A stretch of DNA of 64,000 bases from Tieghemiomyces parasiticus (Eukaryota > Kickxellomycota > Dimargaritomycetes > Dimargaritales > Dimargaritaceae). Location of the stretch: the NCBI GenBank assembly GCA_027575765.1, contig JANBPT010000067.1:21541-85540 (forward strand), written 5' to 3'. The notes beneath the pieces were generated by a model, which was given only the letters and a program-made list of their open reading frames with translations, was not told where the DNA came from and did no database searches. This document shows positions 33,538 to 45,274 of this stretch, piece after piece. How positions within the stretch are numbered: position 1 is the stretch's first letter; the number at the start of each line of letters is the position of its first letter. The translations under genes and the position numbers were made by a program.

Positions 33538-34085
33538 ATGATTTCTCTACTTCGCAGTGCCCACCCGCTACGGGCCACGCTGACTAGCCAGCTTCGTCCG
33601 GTGGTCCCGGCCCGGGCCCCTGCCTTGCGCTCTTTCTCGCTTCTGACCCAGTCGGCATCGCGTACGCTGCGCCCGCAGGCGTAAGTGATGAGAGCATTCC
33701 ATAGACATGTCGTGTCCAAGTGACGGACAATAAGTGTAAAAATCGGCACACCAAGATTCTAATTCGCCAATCCCCTGATTGTACTTCACCCCGCCCTCTT
33801 CCCGTTCCCTGTTGTGCTTGCACCTGTAGCGCTCAGGTGAACCGGTCCGTCCTTTCCGCCACGAGCTCGGTGACCACCCTATCGGCTACGCTCACGCCGC
33901 ACCAGCCCACCCTCCTCGGTCTGGGCGGTATGCAGATGCGCTTCAGGTGTTTTGGCAACGAGTACCAGCCCAGTAACCTGGTCCGCAAGCGCCGGCACGG
34001 GTTCCTAAAGCGCAAGCGGACAAAGTCGGGCCGTAAGATCCTTGCCCGCCGGCTGCTCAAAGGCCGGCGCAACATGTCTCATTAG
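33538..34085 (+). CDS. Mitochondrial ribosomal protein bL34m
   Basis: Exons 33538-33680 and 33830-34085 around a 149-nt intron (GTAAGT donor, TAG acceptor, phase 2); 132 residues. The first about 50 residues are Arg/Ser/Leu-rich without acids, as in a mitochondrial targeting peptide. The C-terminal 45 residues are the bL34 core: [14 protein letters not shown], then basic [18 protein letters not shown]. bL34 is a small, very basic protein of the large mitoribosomal subunit bound near the exit-tunnel side of the rRNA. The length excess over bacterial bL34 (about 45 residues) is all at the N terminus, as usual for fungal homologues. An AATAAA follows 79 nt after the stop. Confidence 0.93.
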
Positions 34086-34163
34086 GCGCTCTATCGGAAT
34101 GCAGACAGACCTAGCCTCGATGGATTTATCTGGTTTAGCCAGTTACATTTTTCCCCGCCAGTC

Positions 34164-34169
34164 AATAAA
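34164..34169 (+). terminator. Poly(A) signal of bL34m
   Basis: AATAAA 79 nt past the bL34m stop codon. Confidence 0.5.
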
Positions 34170-36414
34170 GAAAGGGAGTACCCGTAATGTAGTAGCGGCG
34201 AGGTTGAAAATTAATAGAACTGGACACTGGTACGCATCCTCTTTGAGTCGGGCGGTTAATACTTCTATTCTGGTAGCCGGGACGTCTCGATGCGAAGTAT
34301 CCCCAAGACTTACGCATTATCTTCCTTTAAATGGGTTGTACAATGGAGGCAGGCGCTGCGGCGGCAGAGAGGGACGACGCTGGCCTAGTATAGATCGGAT
34401 GACCAAGGTTGGACTATTTTTAGCTGCAGAAGACCGGGGGACCTAGCATCATCGGGTGACACCATTAATAGGACCGAGTGGCTGAGGTCACCCCCTCTCC
34501 TCCCCCCGGGAAGGATGTGCACATCTCTATAATTATACTTGTCAAACGACTGTCCATGACGCAATAGCTATCCTCTGCGTGCAGTGGCCCGCCTACCTCA
34601 CCGGCCTACAACCAGACCACATGCAGCCCACCTTGGCAAGGGGTAACTAGAAGAATTCGCCCACTGGGGTCCCTCACCATGTAACTCGTACTAAGCGAAA
34701 CACAATTTCACGCCTTACACTACAACTAGTAGAAGTCTGGCGATGCCGTCAGACCGTTCTACTTTCATTCCACACCTCCCCCCTTAAGGTTGGGAAGCGA
34801 TACACACCAGCCCTGTCGCTCGGCCAAGCGTGGTCAAATCAATTGACGTTCTATAACGACCAACAAGTCCCCCGCCCCTACATTTCGGCACTCAATATCT
34901 TGGCAGCCGGAGGGAGTGTGCATACCATGTCTACGGGGCCTCAAGTCGCCCTACATAGTAAGCACGGACTTGGCATTTCATGCCAGCTGCCTTTTTGGGG
35001 TTCAGACGGAGCCTATCATGCGAAGCCAGGCGCCGAAATACTCACGCCAAGATGTCAACGGTACCATGATGTCTAAAGAACCAAACGGCTGGAGTAGATA
35101 TATTATGGTCCGATCACGGAAGGTCGGGCTCAACTAACCACCACTGCCACCAATTTGGCAGCATCCCGTAGCTGTGAACACCAGTCACCTGGGTGCGAGT
35201 TTATCCGAGTACCGCCGGGGAAATTTCCGAGGAGGCCCGGGCTACAAGCAGTCACATGAAACCCAACCGAAAAAAAAAAGTTGAACGGTAATGCCTGGCA
35301 TGACCTTTTCTGGTGTGGACATTTGTGCATGCCACAGTTCTCCTTCTCCAGACTAGTGTGCGATGCCTAAACAAACTGCACAGTACCGTGGCTTACATGC
35401 CAAACCCTGGTCCGCCGAATTTATTAAAATTGCGCTAGTGTTACAGAGCGCTCATATTTGTAATACCGTCCCCTCCTCCCGCCATGTATCATTATCAATC
35501 ATTCCGATCCATTTAACTGATTTAGTGGTCAGCATTTCCCTTCGTATGACTAACCCGACCCCTGCCTTTGACACCACTTCAGTGAACGCCATTGCAATGG
35601 GCAGCACGCTCGCGTTAGGTCGAGGTTATCTCAGCTCGCCCCAGTGCGTTATCTAGTTGCTTATCAACCACCGCCGACACTGAGTGCCCTTTAGCACGCC
35701 ATCCGTTCGGCCGTGCATTTGCTCCGCACGCTTACCAGCCATGGTCCGTCACTCCAGGGGCCCGCCCCAGAGGCACGCTGTTACCGCGAGATATCTACAA
35801 CAATACCTGCGTCCCTGTTCGGCGACTGGTCAAACCACCTCTTCGACAGAGCGCACGTGCGACGTGGCCATTTGTCGTGGTTGTCAGAACGTGGAGAGAG
35901 TGGGTATGAGTGGTACCAGTTGCGATCATTGTTCCCTTGGCCCAGTTTCAGCCACAAGCCAGGCTATGTCAAAGGTTGCCATTTCCGCGAACCTCAGTCT
36001 CGGCGCTCCTCGCCATAGGTCCCATGGAAGCTTTTCCCCATCCATTGGCTCTTGGGGTGAGCGACCTAGGGTGGGGAGAGGTTCAGGCGGGGACTATATC
36101 CTCTAATCGGACCAATTGCCTGTCGAACTCCAATCCCGCCACCTCTCCCTCTCATCGTTGGAGAGTGACCGGTTCGCCCCGAGTTTCGAAAGAGAAAGCT
36201 AGGCCACCGGCCATTCAAGACGACACCATATGGCCAAATGACGTTTATTATCATAGTCAAGAAGTCTCCTTGTTGACATAGTTGATCGCCACCCCCCTTT
36301 GGACGACCCTTCACCCTTGCCCTTCCGCCCCTTGCAACATCACAGGCCCTGGTTCGTACCAATATGCGGGAAGGAAGATGGTCGACCTGGCCTCCGACTC
36401 TATCCCGATACCCG

Positions 36415-36422
36415 TATAAATA
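36415..36422 (+). promoter_or_regulatory. TATA-like box upstream of the phosphatase gene
   Basis: TATAAATA 451 bp before the ATG at 36866, followed by a C/T-rich leader that contains short upstream ATGs. Confidence 0.4.
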
Positions 36423-36865
36423 CGGCGTGGCCAAGACCCCCCCCCGCACCCACTCCTGTCCGTTTCATCGTTTTATTGTTGTACCGAAGCTGTTGTGCAA
36501 GATCGCATCTATCCCCGTTTTACCGCACACCCCATGAGTAGACCCGTTCCCTGCCCCACACCTCGTTCTCAGCGATCACCTATCTAACCCCCTCTCCTTT
36601 TCTTGCTATCTATTCCTGCTTTGGCCAGGGCTTTCTACCTCCGACTCTTTTATGACCCGCACCCCACAACCCTGAGCGCTGCCCTAGTAGACTTATCTTT
36701 CCTAGGCCGTTCTTTACGCACCGCTGGCCCGCCACACTAATACTCCGCCTAGTTCCTTACCACACTTGTAGTGTACCACTCCTACTCCACCGCGCTAGAA
36801 GTATTGCCTTCCAGAAGCATAAGCTTTGGACCCTCCTTTCCCCCCTCCCTACTCTGCTAGCCATC

Positions 36866-38206
36866 ATGACCAGCGACCCTCCGCCCACGCTCACGGTCCA
36901 CCGTTTCGAGCGCATCGCCAACTTCCGCGACGTGGCAGTGTCTATTCAGGAGTCGCTCCACCGCACCGATCCGACGGGCCACGTCCCCATCCTCCCGCGT
37001 CTGCTCTATCGTTCCGCTCGGCCCGACCAGGCTTCAGACATTGACCTCGAATACGTGACCAAACGCATCGGCATCCGTACCATCATTGACCTGCGGTCCG
37101 AGCTCGAGACCAACAATAATCACGAGTGCGGCCTCTACGCCCAGTTCCCCCTGGTGACCGCCGCCGTCCTCGGGGGTCCGCTGGTCGACAGTGACGCTAT
37201 CTTGCCTGGCACCGCTGAAGTCGAACCCCCACAGCCTGTCCGGACCGACTCGGCCTCCGAGAAGGACAGTATTGTGAGTGTGACTGACTCGGCCACCAGC
37301 CAGGTCGGTGAGAAACCTCCTATCGACCCGTCTGGCGACCACCGTCATCGCCACCGCCACCACCACCACCACCACCACCATTCGTACCGGCATCACCACC
37401 GCTCGCCCTTCCGTCGCCACCGGAGTTACCGACAGGGCGATCACCCTCCACTGATGAGTCATCGCACCGACTCGTCCGCCTCCTCCTCCTCTTCCTCGTC
37501 GACTGCCTCCGCGCCGTCCCCCAAATCATTGGAGTTTGACCACGTCAAGCGCAGCTACTCTCAGCTCTCCCTGCGATCCGCCAAGCACGCTGCCCGCGCG
37601 CTCCCGCGCCAAAAGCGCTACAACATCAATCTCCTTGGTTCTCGTTTCCGCTTTAGTTTCGTAGTAGGGTCTGCCAGTTGGGCGACGCGCAGTAAGCTAG
37701 TGTACTACCAACTGCGCGGGATGAAGCAGCGCATGCTTAACACGGTGGGCCGCGAAGTGTTTGAAGATATGGGGCTGAAGGGCTTCTACGCTGGAGTCCT
37801 GGGCTACTGCGGGCACGAAATAGCTAGCGTCCTGCGACTCTTTACGGAACGCCGCAACTTCCCCATCTTGGTGCATTGCTCGCACGGCAAGGACCGTACG
37901 GGTATCATCGTAGCCCTCCTGCTCATGCTGCTGGGCGTCGACCCGCTGCTCATTGTGGCCGACTATGCCAAAACCCGTGAGGGCATGAAGGACAAGCTCG
38001 CCGAGATTAAGAGTGACATGCGTGCCACGGGAATGCCTGAAGTTTTCGCCGACGCCCCGCCCGAGGCCATGGCTGAGACAATTCACCACCTCCTGGGTAT
38101 CTACGGCACCCCCAGCCACTACCTCGAAATCATCGGAATTAACCGCAAGGACCAGGCCTGTATCGTGCGCAACCTGACCTCCTACGGACCCACTACCAGC
38201 GTCTAA
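36866..38206 (+). CDS. Protein tyrosine phosphatase (Y_phosphatase3 type) with His-rich insert
   Basis: 446 residues, intronless. The N-terminal FRDV and YRSARPD motifs followed by IIDLR, and the P-loop HCSHGKDRTG with catalytic C338 and R344, fit the CX5R tyrosine/serine phosphatase family (DUF/IPR group 'tyrosine-protein phosphatase, family 3'). The substrate cannot be read from the sequence; relatives include phosphotyrosine and possibly phosphoinositide phosphatases. Unusual is an insertion of roughly 140 residues (about 105-245) between the two conserved halves. It is rich in Ser, with a tract of about 25 residues dominated by His and Arg (nt 37343-37440), followed by a Ser run. The insert interrupts the fold at a position likely to be a surface loop, so activity should be retained. 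AATAAA at 38281 marks the end. Confidence 0.9.
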   Translation: MTSDPPPTLTVHRFERIANFRDVAVSIQESLHRTDPTGHVPILPRLLYRSARPDQASDIDLEYVTKRIGIRTIIDLRSELETNNNHECGLYAQFPLVTAAVLGGPLVDSDAILPGTAEVEPPQPVRTDSASEKDSIVSVTDSATSQVGEKPPIDPSGDHRHRHRHHHHHHHHSYRHHHRSPFRRHRSYRQGDHPPLMSHRTDSSASSSSSSSTASAPSPKSLEFDHVKRSYSQLSLRSAKHAARALPRQKRYNINLLGSRFRFSFVVGSASWATRSKLVYYQLRGMKQRMLNTVGREVFEDMGLKGFYAGVLGYCGHEIASVLRLFTERRNFPILVHCSHGKDRTGIIVALLLMLLGVDPLLIVADYAKTREGMKDKLAEIKSDMRATGMPEVFADAPPEAMAETIHHLLGIYGTPSHYLEIIGINRKDQACIVRNLTSYGPTTSV

Positions 38207-38280
38207 GGGCCACCATGTATCTCTACCTCCATCATCCACCCGCACTTAATTATTCTGTACATCATACCTCTCCCTTACGC

Positions 38281-38286
38281 AATAAA
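38281..38286 (+). terminator. Poly(A) signal of the phosphatase gene
   Basis: AATAAA 75 nt past the stop codon. Confidence 0.55.
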
Positions 38287-40992
38287 TGCATTTTATGGCT
38301 AACCATGCACGGTTGATTATCATTTTTGCTCTGAAGTGATAGGAGAGCCCCAGGGGGGGGGCCTGCTCTAAAATGACGAATTACCGATGGTACCTAATTG
38401 GCTTCGAGCTTGGTATATTATATCCCCATCGGTTGAGTGTAAGCGGTGTGGTGGTCATGCTCCATCGTGAACGTCACACACCCATCCCAGTTTTACGCAG
38501 TGCGTAAAGTACTAGGGGGGGGGTAGAGGCGGCGAAGTGCCTCTCGTAGTATAGGGACATTAAGGTGGGAGGGGGTCGAATCGGGCGGAACCGGAGGTCG
38601 CTGAACTGTGAGGGCGTGACATGCTTGGGGTCGGACCTGACTGTTGTCAAAACAAGCCCAACGTATCACAACATCCTTCCATTCCCCACACAGATACACA
38701 CACCACGACGCTAACCTAGGTGTAACAGGCCGAACACAGATCCGCTCCCCGTCCCGTTTATCCACCAGAACGCATTCATGTTTGCCTGCCACCCCCAACC
38801 TTCTCACCGTGGCGGACATGGCTTCTTTTGGGACATGATATGAAGCACGGGAATCCAACGCACCACATTCGCAAGCCAACCGAGAAAGGCCCGGCCCGCA
38901 AAGCTCAGTAAGCGAGTCACCCTTGTGGGTTTTAAGTGCTCGATCACCGGGGCTCCTATTGACATTGCTTCGTCATGACGTAGAAGGAAAACGAGGGCGG
39001 ACTCTTCTGGGGCGTGTCTTGTTTAGTCTATCGCGGACTTGCCAATCCGGTAGCTGGCCTTCCCTTCATTGTATCAGACAAGTAGAGGGTCATTCGCAGT
39101 ATTTTACGCAACCGAGTTTTCCAAGGTAGAGATACCCGCACCGGCTACTGCTAGATTAATGCACACGAGAGGTACGCCGCATGAGAGACATGAAACTTTC
39201 TATCGCAGGACCCCCCTGCGACTCGCTCGCGATCCAAAACCACGTACAACTCTGCCATCGGCCTAACCAACGGCTGGCCTATCCGAGATAGCCTAGCGAC
39301 AAGCGTCCCAATGTAGACAACAGGAAGGAGGGCGGGGGTTCGGCTGGGTCTTGGGATGCGGTAGATCCCCTGATGCGAAAGCCGATCCCTCCCAGTGGGC
39401 GAATCCAAAAAGCGCTTGCTGCATCGTAGTGCCTTCTTCTTTTCGTTTTAGTAGCACGCCTCCACCACCCTCGCACTCCATCAGGTGCGGATAGCCAGGG
39501 AATGGTACATAGGCTACATTCTCTATTGGCTCCGGCAAGGAGAACAGGTTGACATGGTGGGAGAGACCCACCAGAGCGGAGGCACCTCTACAAACCAGAT
39601 GATCTTGGATGCGCATGCATTAGACAGACAGATTACGCGAGCGATGGTGGTTTCGTCAGTGTGGCACCATGGCCACAGCCACTAGCTCTTGTCTAGTGTG
39701 AACCTACCTTGAGATACAGTGTTACAATTGTAGACGCCCTAGAGTAATAAAACCCTGGTTACATAGACCTACACTAGGAGGTGACCTGGTGGTGTTGCAG
39801 TAACTAAACTGTCAGCGGTTGCAGGCTTAACTACTCCAAGTCAGACAATGATCATTTAAGCAGCTGTCAACCAGGGCCTGTAATTAAACGAATAGACGCC
39901 CCGGTCCAAGTACCACACCCTACCCACCGTGTCACCCGTAAGAGGAAGGCCGGGACAGGAAGTAGAGGCGGACTGGGCGCCTCAGTGGTCTGATAGCCGT
40001 CGGCAACATGACCGGACCGCAGACCAAGCACCATAGACCGCCAGGGGTGGGGCTCTGCCTGGCCTGGCCACTCCCGGATATTGTGGTGATTCACCCTGGT
40101 TGCAGCATGGTACTTCGAAGCCTGTGTGGCGCAGAAACTCCGCCTCCAGACCATTCCCATCCCCCCGGCCTCCCTTCCGTTGCGTTCACTGCTCGGATCG
40201 CAAGGAAGGTAGCGAAATTACACATTCGAGTCATTGGTACCTGGAGTTTTAGCGAAGGCGACTACCCAGGATCGTCTCATTCGCAAAGCGGTGTACATCT
40301 AATGGTGTTGCACCAGCGCTTAGGGTTCCGCAGAGGCCTTTAGTACCAAGTCACTCTTGGCCCTACAATGCTTGAATAACGCGGCCAGGGGTGGCTATCC
40401 AACCGGCTTACTTCACAGTAAATCTGGCCACAACAGCAACAGTCAGGACTGCTCGACCCATGCATCCCCCCCCCCCAGGCCCAGTCACATTGAGGGCGTC
40501 AAAGTATGGCGGTTGTATCAGGCAGGCGGTCTGCGGGGTACATAAGCCAGTTACAGGGAGAACGGAGGCGCTCGAGATGAATGGAAACGCGTTGACAAGA
40601 GATTGGTAGAAGACGACGAGGCGTCTGACGATCCATCATCTACCTCCTGCCCACCTATTTTTTTTTTATGTCGGTCCACTGTGTCGATTATAGGGGGAGG
40701 GTTAGGGGAAATTTTTACTACATGGTGTGGCCTCTTGGTTGAACACGTTTGGTCTCTTTGAGCAGATAGTCAAGCCGGCGACCGCCAACGCTCCTCCCCC
40801 GATTAGCCTCCTAGTTTATCCTCTACCCTGTTCCATCCGCTGTTTCCTTTTTAGGATGACCGTAGAGGAGTCGGACAGTGTTACTCCCTTCATGTCTTCT
40901 CTTTGCGCAGGTGAATACTCCCCCTTTCCTTTCTTCGTGATGGACATCAGCTGCTTATCGGTAGGATGGAACTATAATCCTTGTACCCTAAG

Positions 40993-41000
40993 TATAAAAG
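40993..41000 (+). promoter_or_regulatory. TATA-like box upstream of the receptor gene
   Basis: TATAAAAG 597 bp before the ATG at 41590 at the start of a long pyrimidine-rich leader. The distance is longer than for the other genes, so a 5' intron is possible. Confidence 0.3.
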
Positions 41001-41589
41001 CCTGATGGTGCCCACACCCTCCGCCTACCGGTATTTTCTGACCTGGAATCAATTATTCCTTCTAGCTGGGCACCACGGCATTTACCTATCGCGATATTTG
41101 CCCCCATCGACTTTACTCAGGCATCTCTGTTTACTTTTTTTATGTCTTCCCTATGCAAGTACATATTTTATTTTACTTAGGTTACATTCCCTGCGCCGAC
41201 CACCGTCACTGTACATCTATTCGACTCCAATCACTTTACTTAGCGGCATCCATCACCTCTACTTCTTCTTAACTCGTGTCACCCACCTCAAAATCCCAGG
41301 CATCTGTAACCACTCCGACCCTTGCACTCACAGCAACTTCCCTCCCCCTCCTCTCGACCCTGCATACCTCACAAAGTCTCCGCACGCACACCAGACTTCT
41401 TTCCTGTGTACACCTGTCATACCGTCCCCACGTACCTTGCATTTACCTGTGGCCTGCGTCTGTCTTATTGTCTGTATCTAGTGCCACACACGCCACATTT
41501 GGCCCTTCCAAACTTTTACCGCCTCCCCAGCGCCATTTGAGTGCATTTCGCCACACTCGCCCAGCCACTTATCCACACCCCCCCAAACT

Positions 41590-42666
41590 ATGGCGGACCG
41601 CTACGACCCCGTCCACGCGGTGGACTACGCCATGCTAGGCGTCGGAAGCGCCGTCTTTCTCGTTAACATTAGCGCGTTTATCACCATCGCTCTCAACGAC
41701 CACCACTTCGTCCCCTTTCGGACCAAAAATACCTTCGTAATGGGCCTCGCCCTGGCGACCGCCGTGTGTTGGTGGTACGGCAGTTTCTTTTACCAAGGTG
41801 GCATGTTCGGCGTCGATAATCTGTCTCTCTGTCGGATTACCGGGATCTGGTTCCGATGGGCCTTGGGTGGCTTCGCTTACCTGTGTATCATGCTGTACCG
41901 GTTGCTGGTCCTATATCAGATTTTGATCCGTAAGCGGCCCGCCCGGTCTCTGTGGATTCTCCTCCTTCCAGCTGTGGTATACACTCCCGGGGTCGTGATC
42001 GCCATTCTCCCGACCGTCATGACTTCCCTCTTAGATCTGCAGACGGTCACCGATCGGACCGGCACCAATAATCATTATTGTGACCTATCCACCCCAATAG
42101 TCGCCTTGATGTGGGCCTATTGTGGGCTGCTCATCCTCCTCCTGGCGATTTTTGCCATCCGTATCCGGCATATCAAGTCCACGTTCAACGAATTTCGCGA
42201 GGTTACCTGGGCCCTCATCCCTTTGGTTGTCACCATCGCTGTCACCGCCGGTCTCGCTAATTCACCCTATTCCCATATGTACTGGTCGCGGCTGATTTGC
42301 AACCTGACCAATCTCTTCGCCGCCGTGTCCTTTTTCTGGGCAGTCTACGGCCCTTCCTTCTTTGGTTTCCTGTTCCGTCGTGATGCCTACCTACGTCGTT
42401 TTAATGCCACCCTGGTACGCGACGGTTTCCAGACCATCGGCAGCGATACCGGCCACCGCGGCCCAAGTTCGTCGGTCACCGATTGCCATCGCTTGCCTGA
42501 TAAGCCCCACTACCTCTCGGCCTCCACCCTTCCCGTCCCTAGTTTCGACTCCCTCACCGCAGCCACCTCCGCGGCTCTCATGTCCAGCCACCGTCGCAAT
42601 GAGTCAAGCGACAGTCGATCCCTGGTCATTCCCGTCTCAGTGGCTGGCCGGCATTTGATATCGTAG
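41590..42666 (+). CDS. Seven-transmembrane receptor, G-protein-coupled type
   Basis: 358 residues, intronless. Seven hydrophobic helices lie at about 11-35, 45-69, 83-112, 120-143, 169-192, 206-224 and 236-262. C81 just before helix 3 and C164 in the loop before helix 5 are placed for the extracellular disulfide of many GPCRs. The predicted topology is N-out. The inner loop after helix 5 carries RIRHIKSTFNEFRE, like the FNEFRE-type loop of fungal receptors related to the RGS-coupled 7TM group. No RGS domain is attached here. The C-terminal tail (about 265-358) is Ser/Thr-rich, as expected for phosphorylation. The ligand is unknown. An arrestin-fold gene lies 8 kb downstream, but a functional link is only speculation. 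Confidence 0.8.
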   Translation: MADRYDPVHAVDYAMLGVGSAVFLVNISAFITIALNDHHFVPFRTKNTFVMGLALATAVCWWYGSFFYQGGMFGVDNLSLCRITGIWFRWALGGFAYLCIMLYRLLVLYQILIRKRPARSLWILLLPAVVYTPGVVIAILPTVMTSLLDLQTVTDRTGTNNHYCDLSTPIVALMWAYCGLLILLLAIFAIRIRHIKSTFNEFREVTWALIPLVVTIAVTAGLANSPYSHMYWSRLICNLTNLFAAVSFFWAVYGPSFFGFLFRRDAYLRRFNATLVRDGFQTIGSDTGHRGPSSSVTDCHRLPDKPHYLSASTLPVPSFDSLTAATSAALMSSHRRNESSDSRSLVIPVSVAGRHLIS

Positions 42667-43628
42667 CCCTTGTTTGGCTTGATAACGCTGTCTGTATTTA
42701 TTTTTTTCTATCCTCTCCATTTCTGAATAAATTAACACGGTCTTCTCGCATTTAATGATTGTATCGTGGTTCCAGTAAGATGACCTAATCGAGAAAGCAA
42801 TTACCCTATTACAAAGGAAATAGATGTGCCACATCCATCCCAATTATTACCGAGTACGCTCTGCACCAGCGATGAGCATCCCCCCCGCTTATCACCTCCC
42901 GCCTGCACATCCATTGTCTTTGGTCACAATTTTCTCGTTGGTTGATTAACCGCTGGTCCATTTAGGCTACCTCAAAGCAGTTGGTTAAGTATCTCAAACC
43001 CGGCCTTCGATGCCGCATGTCAACGAGACTTCAACGTATCATCTGTTGACTTCTCTTTGGAAACCCGCTATCCGGGAGTACTCGTCGGTCGGCCTGACTA
43101 GGGACGGCGTCCTCTGTAGGTTTGGCAGGTTTATTATGCACCTTGGCTGTGTGGAGCCCAGGTGGCTTGCGGATGATGGTAAACGTTTACTACAAACAAA
43201 ACAAGAGCAGCCAGCAGTATTCAACCTCTAGTGCTTACCCACTGGTAGGAAACTTTAGCAGAGGGGGTGGAATGTGAGGTTGTAGCCCCTTTTAGGTACA
43301 CACGTGACTAATTAGCCCAGCCCAACTTTAAAGTCTTAGTGTTCCTCTGGGAAGGGCAGTTTCACTCCACTGGTTTGGGGGAGGAGAAGGGCGGTCGGGG
43401 AAAGGATTGGGGGACAGCTACGAAGCTCAGCCCGGGAAGACTCAGCCGGGGGATAGGTAAGACGCTGACGCATCGAGGAGTACCTGATTCGGTATCGCGT
43501 AGAGTTCGAATGCCCCCCCCCCATTCTCTGCCTGGTCAGTCGACGTTGCCCTTCATTTCAAGCCTCTCACTAACACATCTCAATCCTATCAAGAACCTAT
43601 CCAATCGACCAAACCCTCACCTCCCGCC
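42667..43628. other. Intergenic region, 1 kb
   Basis: 3' flank of the receptor gene and upstream region of Sam50. The last 120 bp is C/T-rich. No gene seen. Confidence 0.6.
42726..42731 (+). terminator. Poly(A) signal of the receptor gene
   Basis: AATAAA 60 nt past the stop codon. Confidence 0.55.
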
Positions 43629-45226
43629 ATGCTCGAAGTCCCCGCGCTAGTCCACCAGGTGCAGGTCGAAGGTGCGAAGCAGACGCGGACCTCGCTGATC
43701 GAGGCGGCGATCCAGCCGGCGTTGGCAGCTCGCACGTTTGGCGAGGTTACCCAGGCTGTCCACCAAGCCTGCTGCCGACTCGAGCAGTTAGAAGTCATGG
43801 AAGGGTTCCAGGTCACCATGGACACCTCGCGCGACCCGCTAGCCCCCGAGGGTAGCCTCGATGTGGTTATCCGTGGTAAGGAGAAGGGTCGGTTCTGGGC
43901 TCGTACCGGTACGGAGTTTGGAAACAGCGAGGGTAATGCCCATACCTCGGCCACGTTTCGTAACGTCCTGGGCGGTGGCGAGCGCGTGTCTATTAGCGGG
44001 TCGGTTGGTACCCGTACTCGTGCCTCCAACGACGTAAGTAGTGGTGACCGAGCCATGGTGGCCATGGTAATCTGAGCGTGGGGTGGTCGTATCCTGCAGG
44101 TTTCCGAATGCGGCTCATTTACACTTGCTACTGATCTCCTTTGCGAAAAGAGCTGACCATATCACGTAACTGTCTATTACAATTCCCCGGTATCACGCGA
44201 CGCTAGATCACCTTCACCACTCCAATCTACGCCAACCCCAACAAGGTGGTTGATCTGTCCGTTTTTCAGCAGTACCAGACGTTCCAGACCACTAGCTCAC
44301 ACGACCAGTTGTTCCGCGGTCTAAACCTGCGTTTCAAAGTAAGAACCTTTTATCGTTTACCCTGGCATAATGGACGGAGTCTGGTGACTGAACACCGCAC
44401 TCCACCCCTCCCCTTCCGTGCGCTACTTCCCATCCTTCGTCCCACACCCTCCCTAATGTCGCTACCGTCTCACATATTTCCACTTCAAACAGTCCAACAC
44501 CCCGCGCTTCCTCTCCGAAGTGGGCTACACTGCTTTGTGGCGCCAGATGACCGACCTGGGTGCCCAGGCCTCGCCTTCCATCCGCCAGGAAGGTGGCCAC
44601 GACGTCAAGTCTTCGATCTACTTCAATTTGTACAATGACCAGCGCGACAATCCCATGCTCCCCACACGGGGTTACCTCTGGCGTCTTAACCACGAGCTGG
44701 CCGGGATGGCCGGATTGGGTGGCGATGTGCGCTTCGCTAAAGCCGAGGGTCAGTTCCAGCAGTGCGTCCCGCTGGCCGCCGGGTTCCACCTCACCACGTC
44801 GCTGCGCGCCGGCCTGATTCAGCCGTTCGACGATTCAGCTGCCGCTACGACTAGTAATGCGACCCGCTTCCCCGATCGCTTCCTGCTCGGCGGACCCACT
44901 TCCCTCCGTGGATTTCGGCCGTTTGGCGTCGGTCCTCGTGATCACCGTGATGCTCTCGGTGGTGATTTGTACTGGGCTACTGGGCTTAGTCTGTTCACAC
45001 CACTGCCTGTTATTGGAGTCTCGTCTCTCAAGGGCCATCTCTGGGCCAACGCTGGCGGACTTAGCACCCTCGCGAAAGGTAGGTGACACTCGCGGCGCCA
45101 AGTAATTCCGATAGCATCTCGTCTATCCTTGGACTATCCTGACATATAGATACACCGATTCTAATAAGCCTGGCAGAAAATTACTAACAAAGGTAACCCC
45201 CCCCCCATTGCATCCACGCTTCCCGC

Positions 45227-45274
<48 letters not shown>

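Larger units (their letters stand above)
34086..36865. other. Intergenic region, 2.8 kb
   Basis: Several short open frames but no conserved domain. From about 36440 to 36860 the + strand is pyrimidine-rich and forms the leader of the phosphatase gene. Nothing else recognised. Confidence 0.55.
38207..41589. other. Intergenic region, 3.4 kb
   Basis: No gene recognised. From about 40,990 to 41,589 the + strand is very C/T-rich and begins with a TATAAAAG (40993-41000); this is probably the promoter and leader of the receptor gene. A small hairpin, CACTAG/CTAGTG, lies near 39680-39700. Confidence 0.55.

Noticed and set aside
35684..36449. Overlapping 120-140-codon frames on both strands
   Set aside because: No domain, no splice-consistent model, composition like surrounding spacer.
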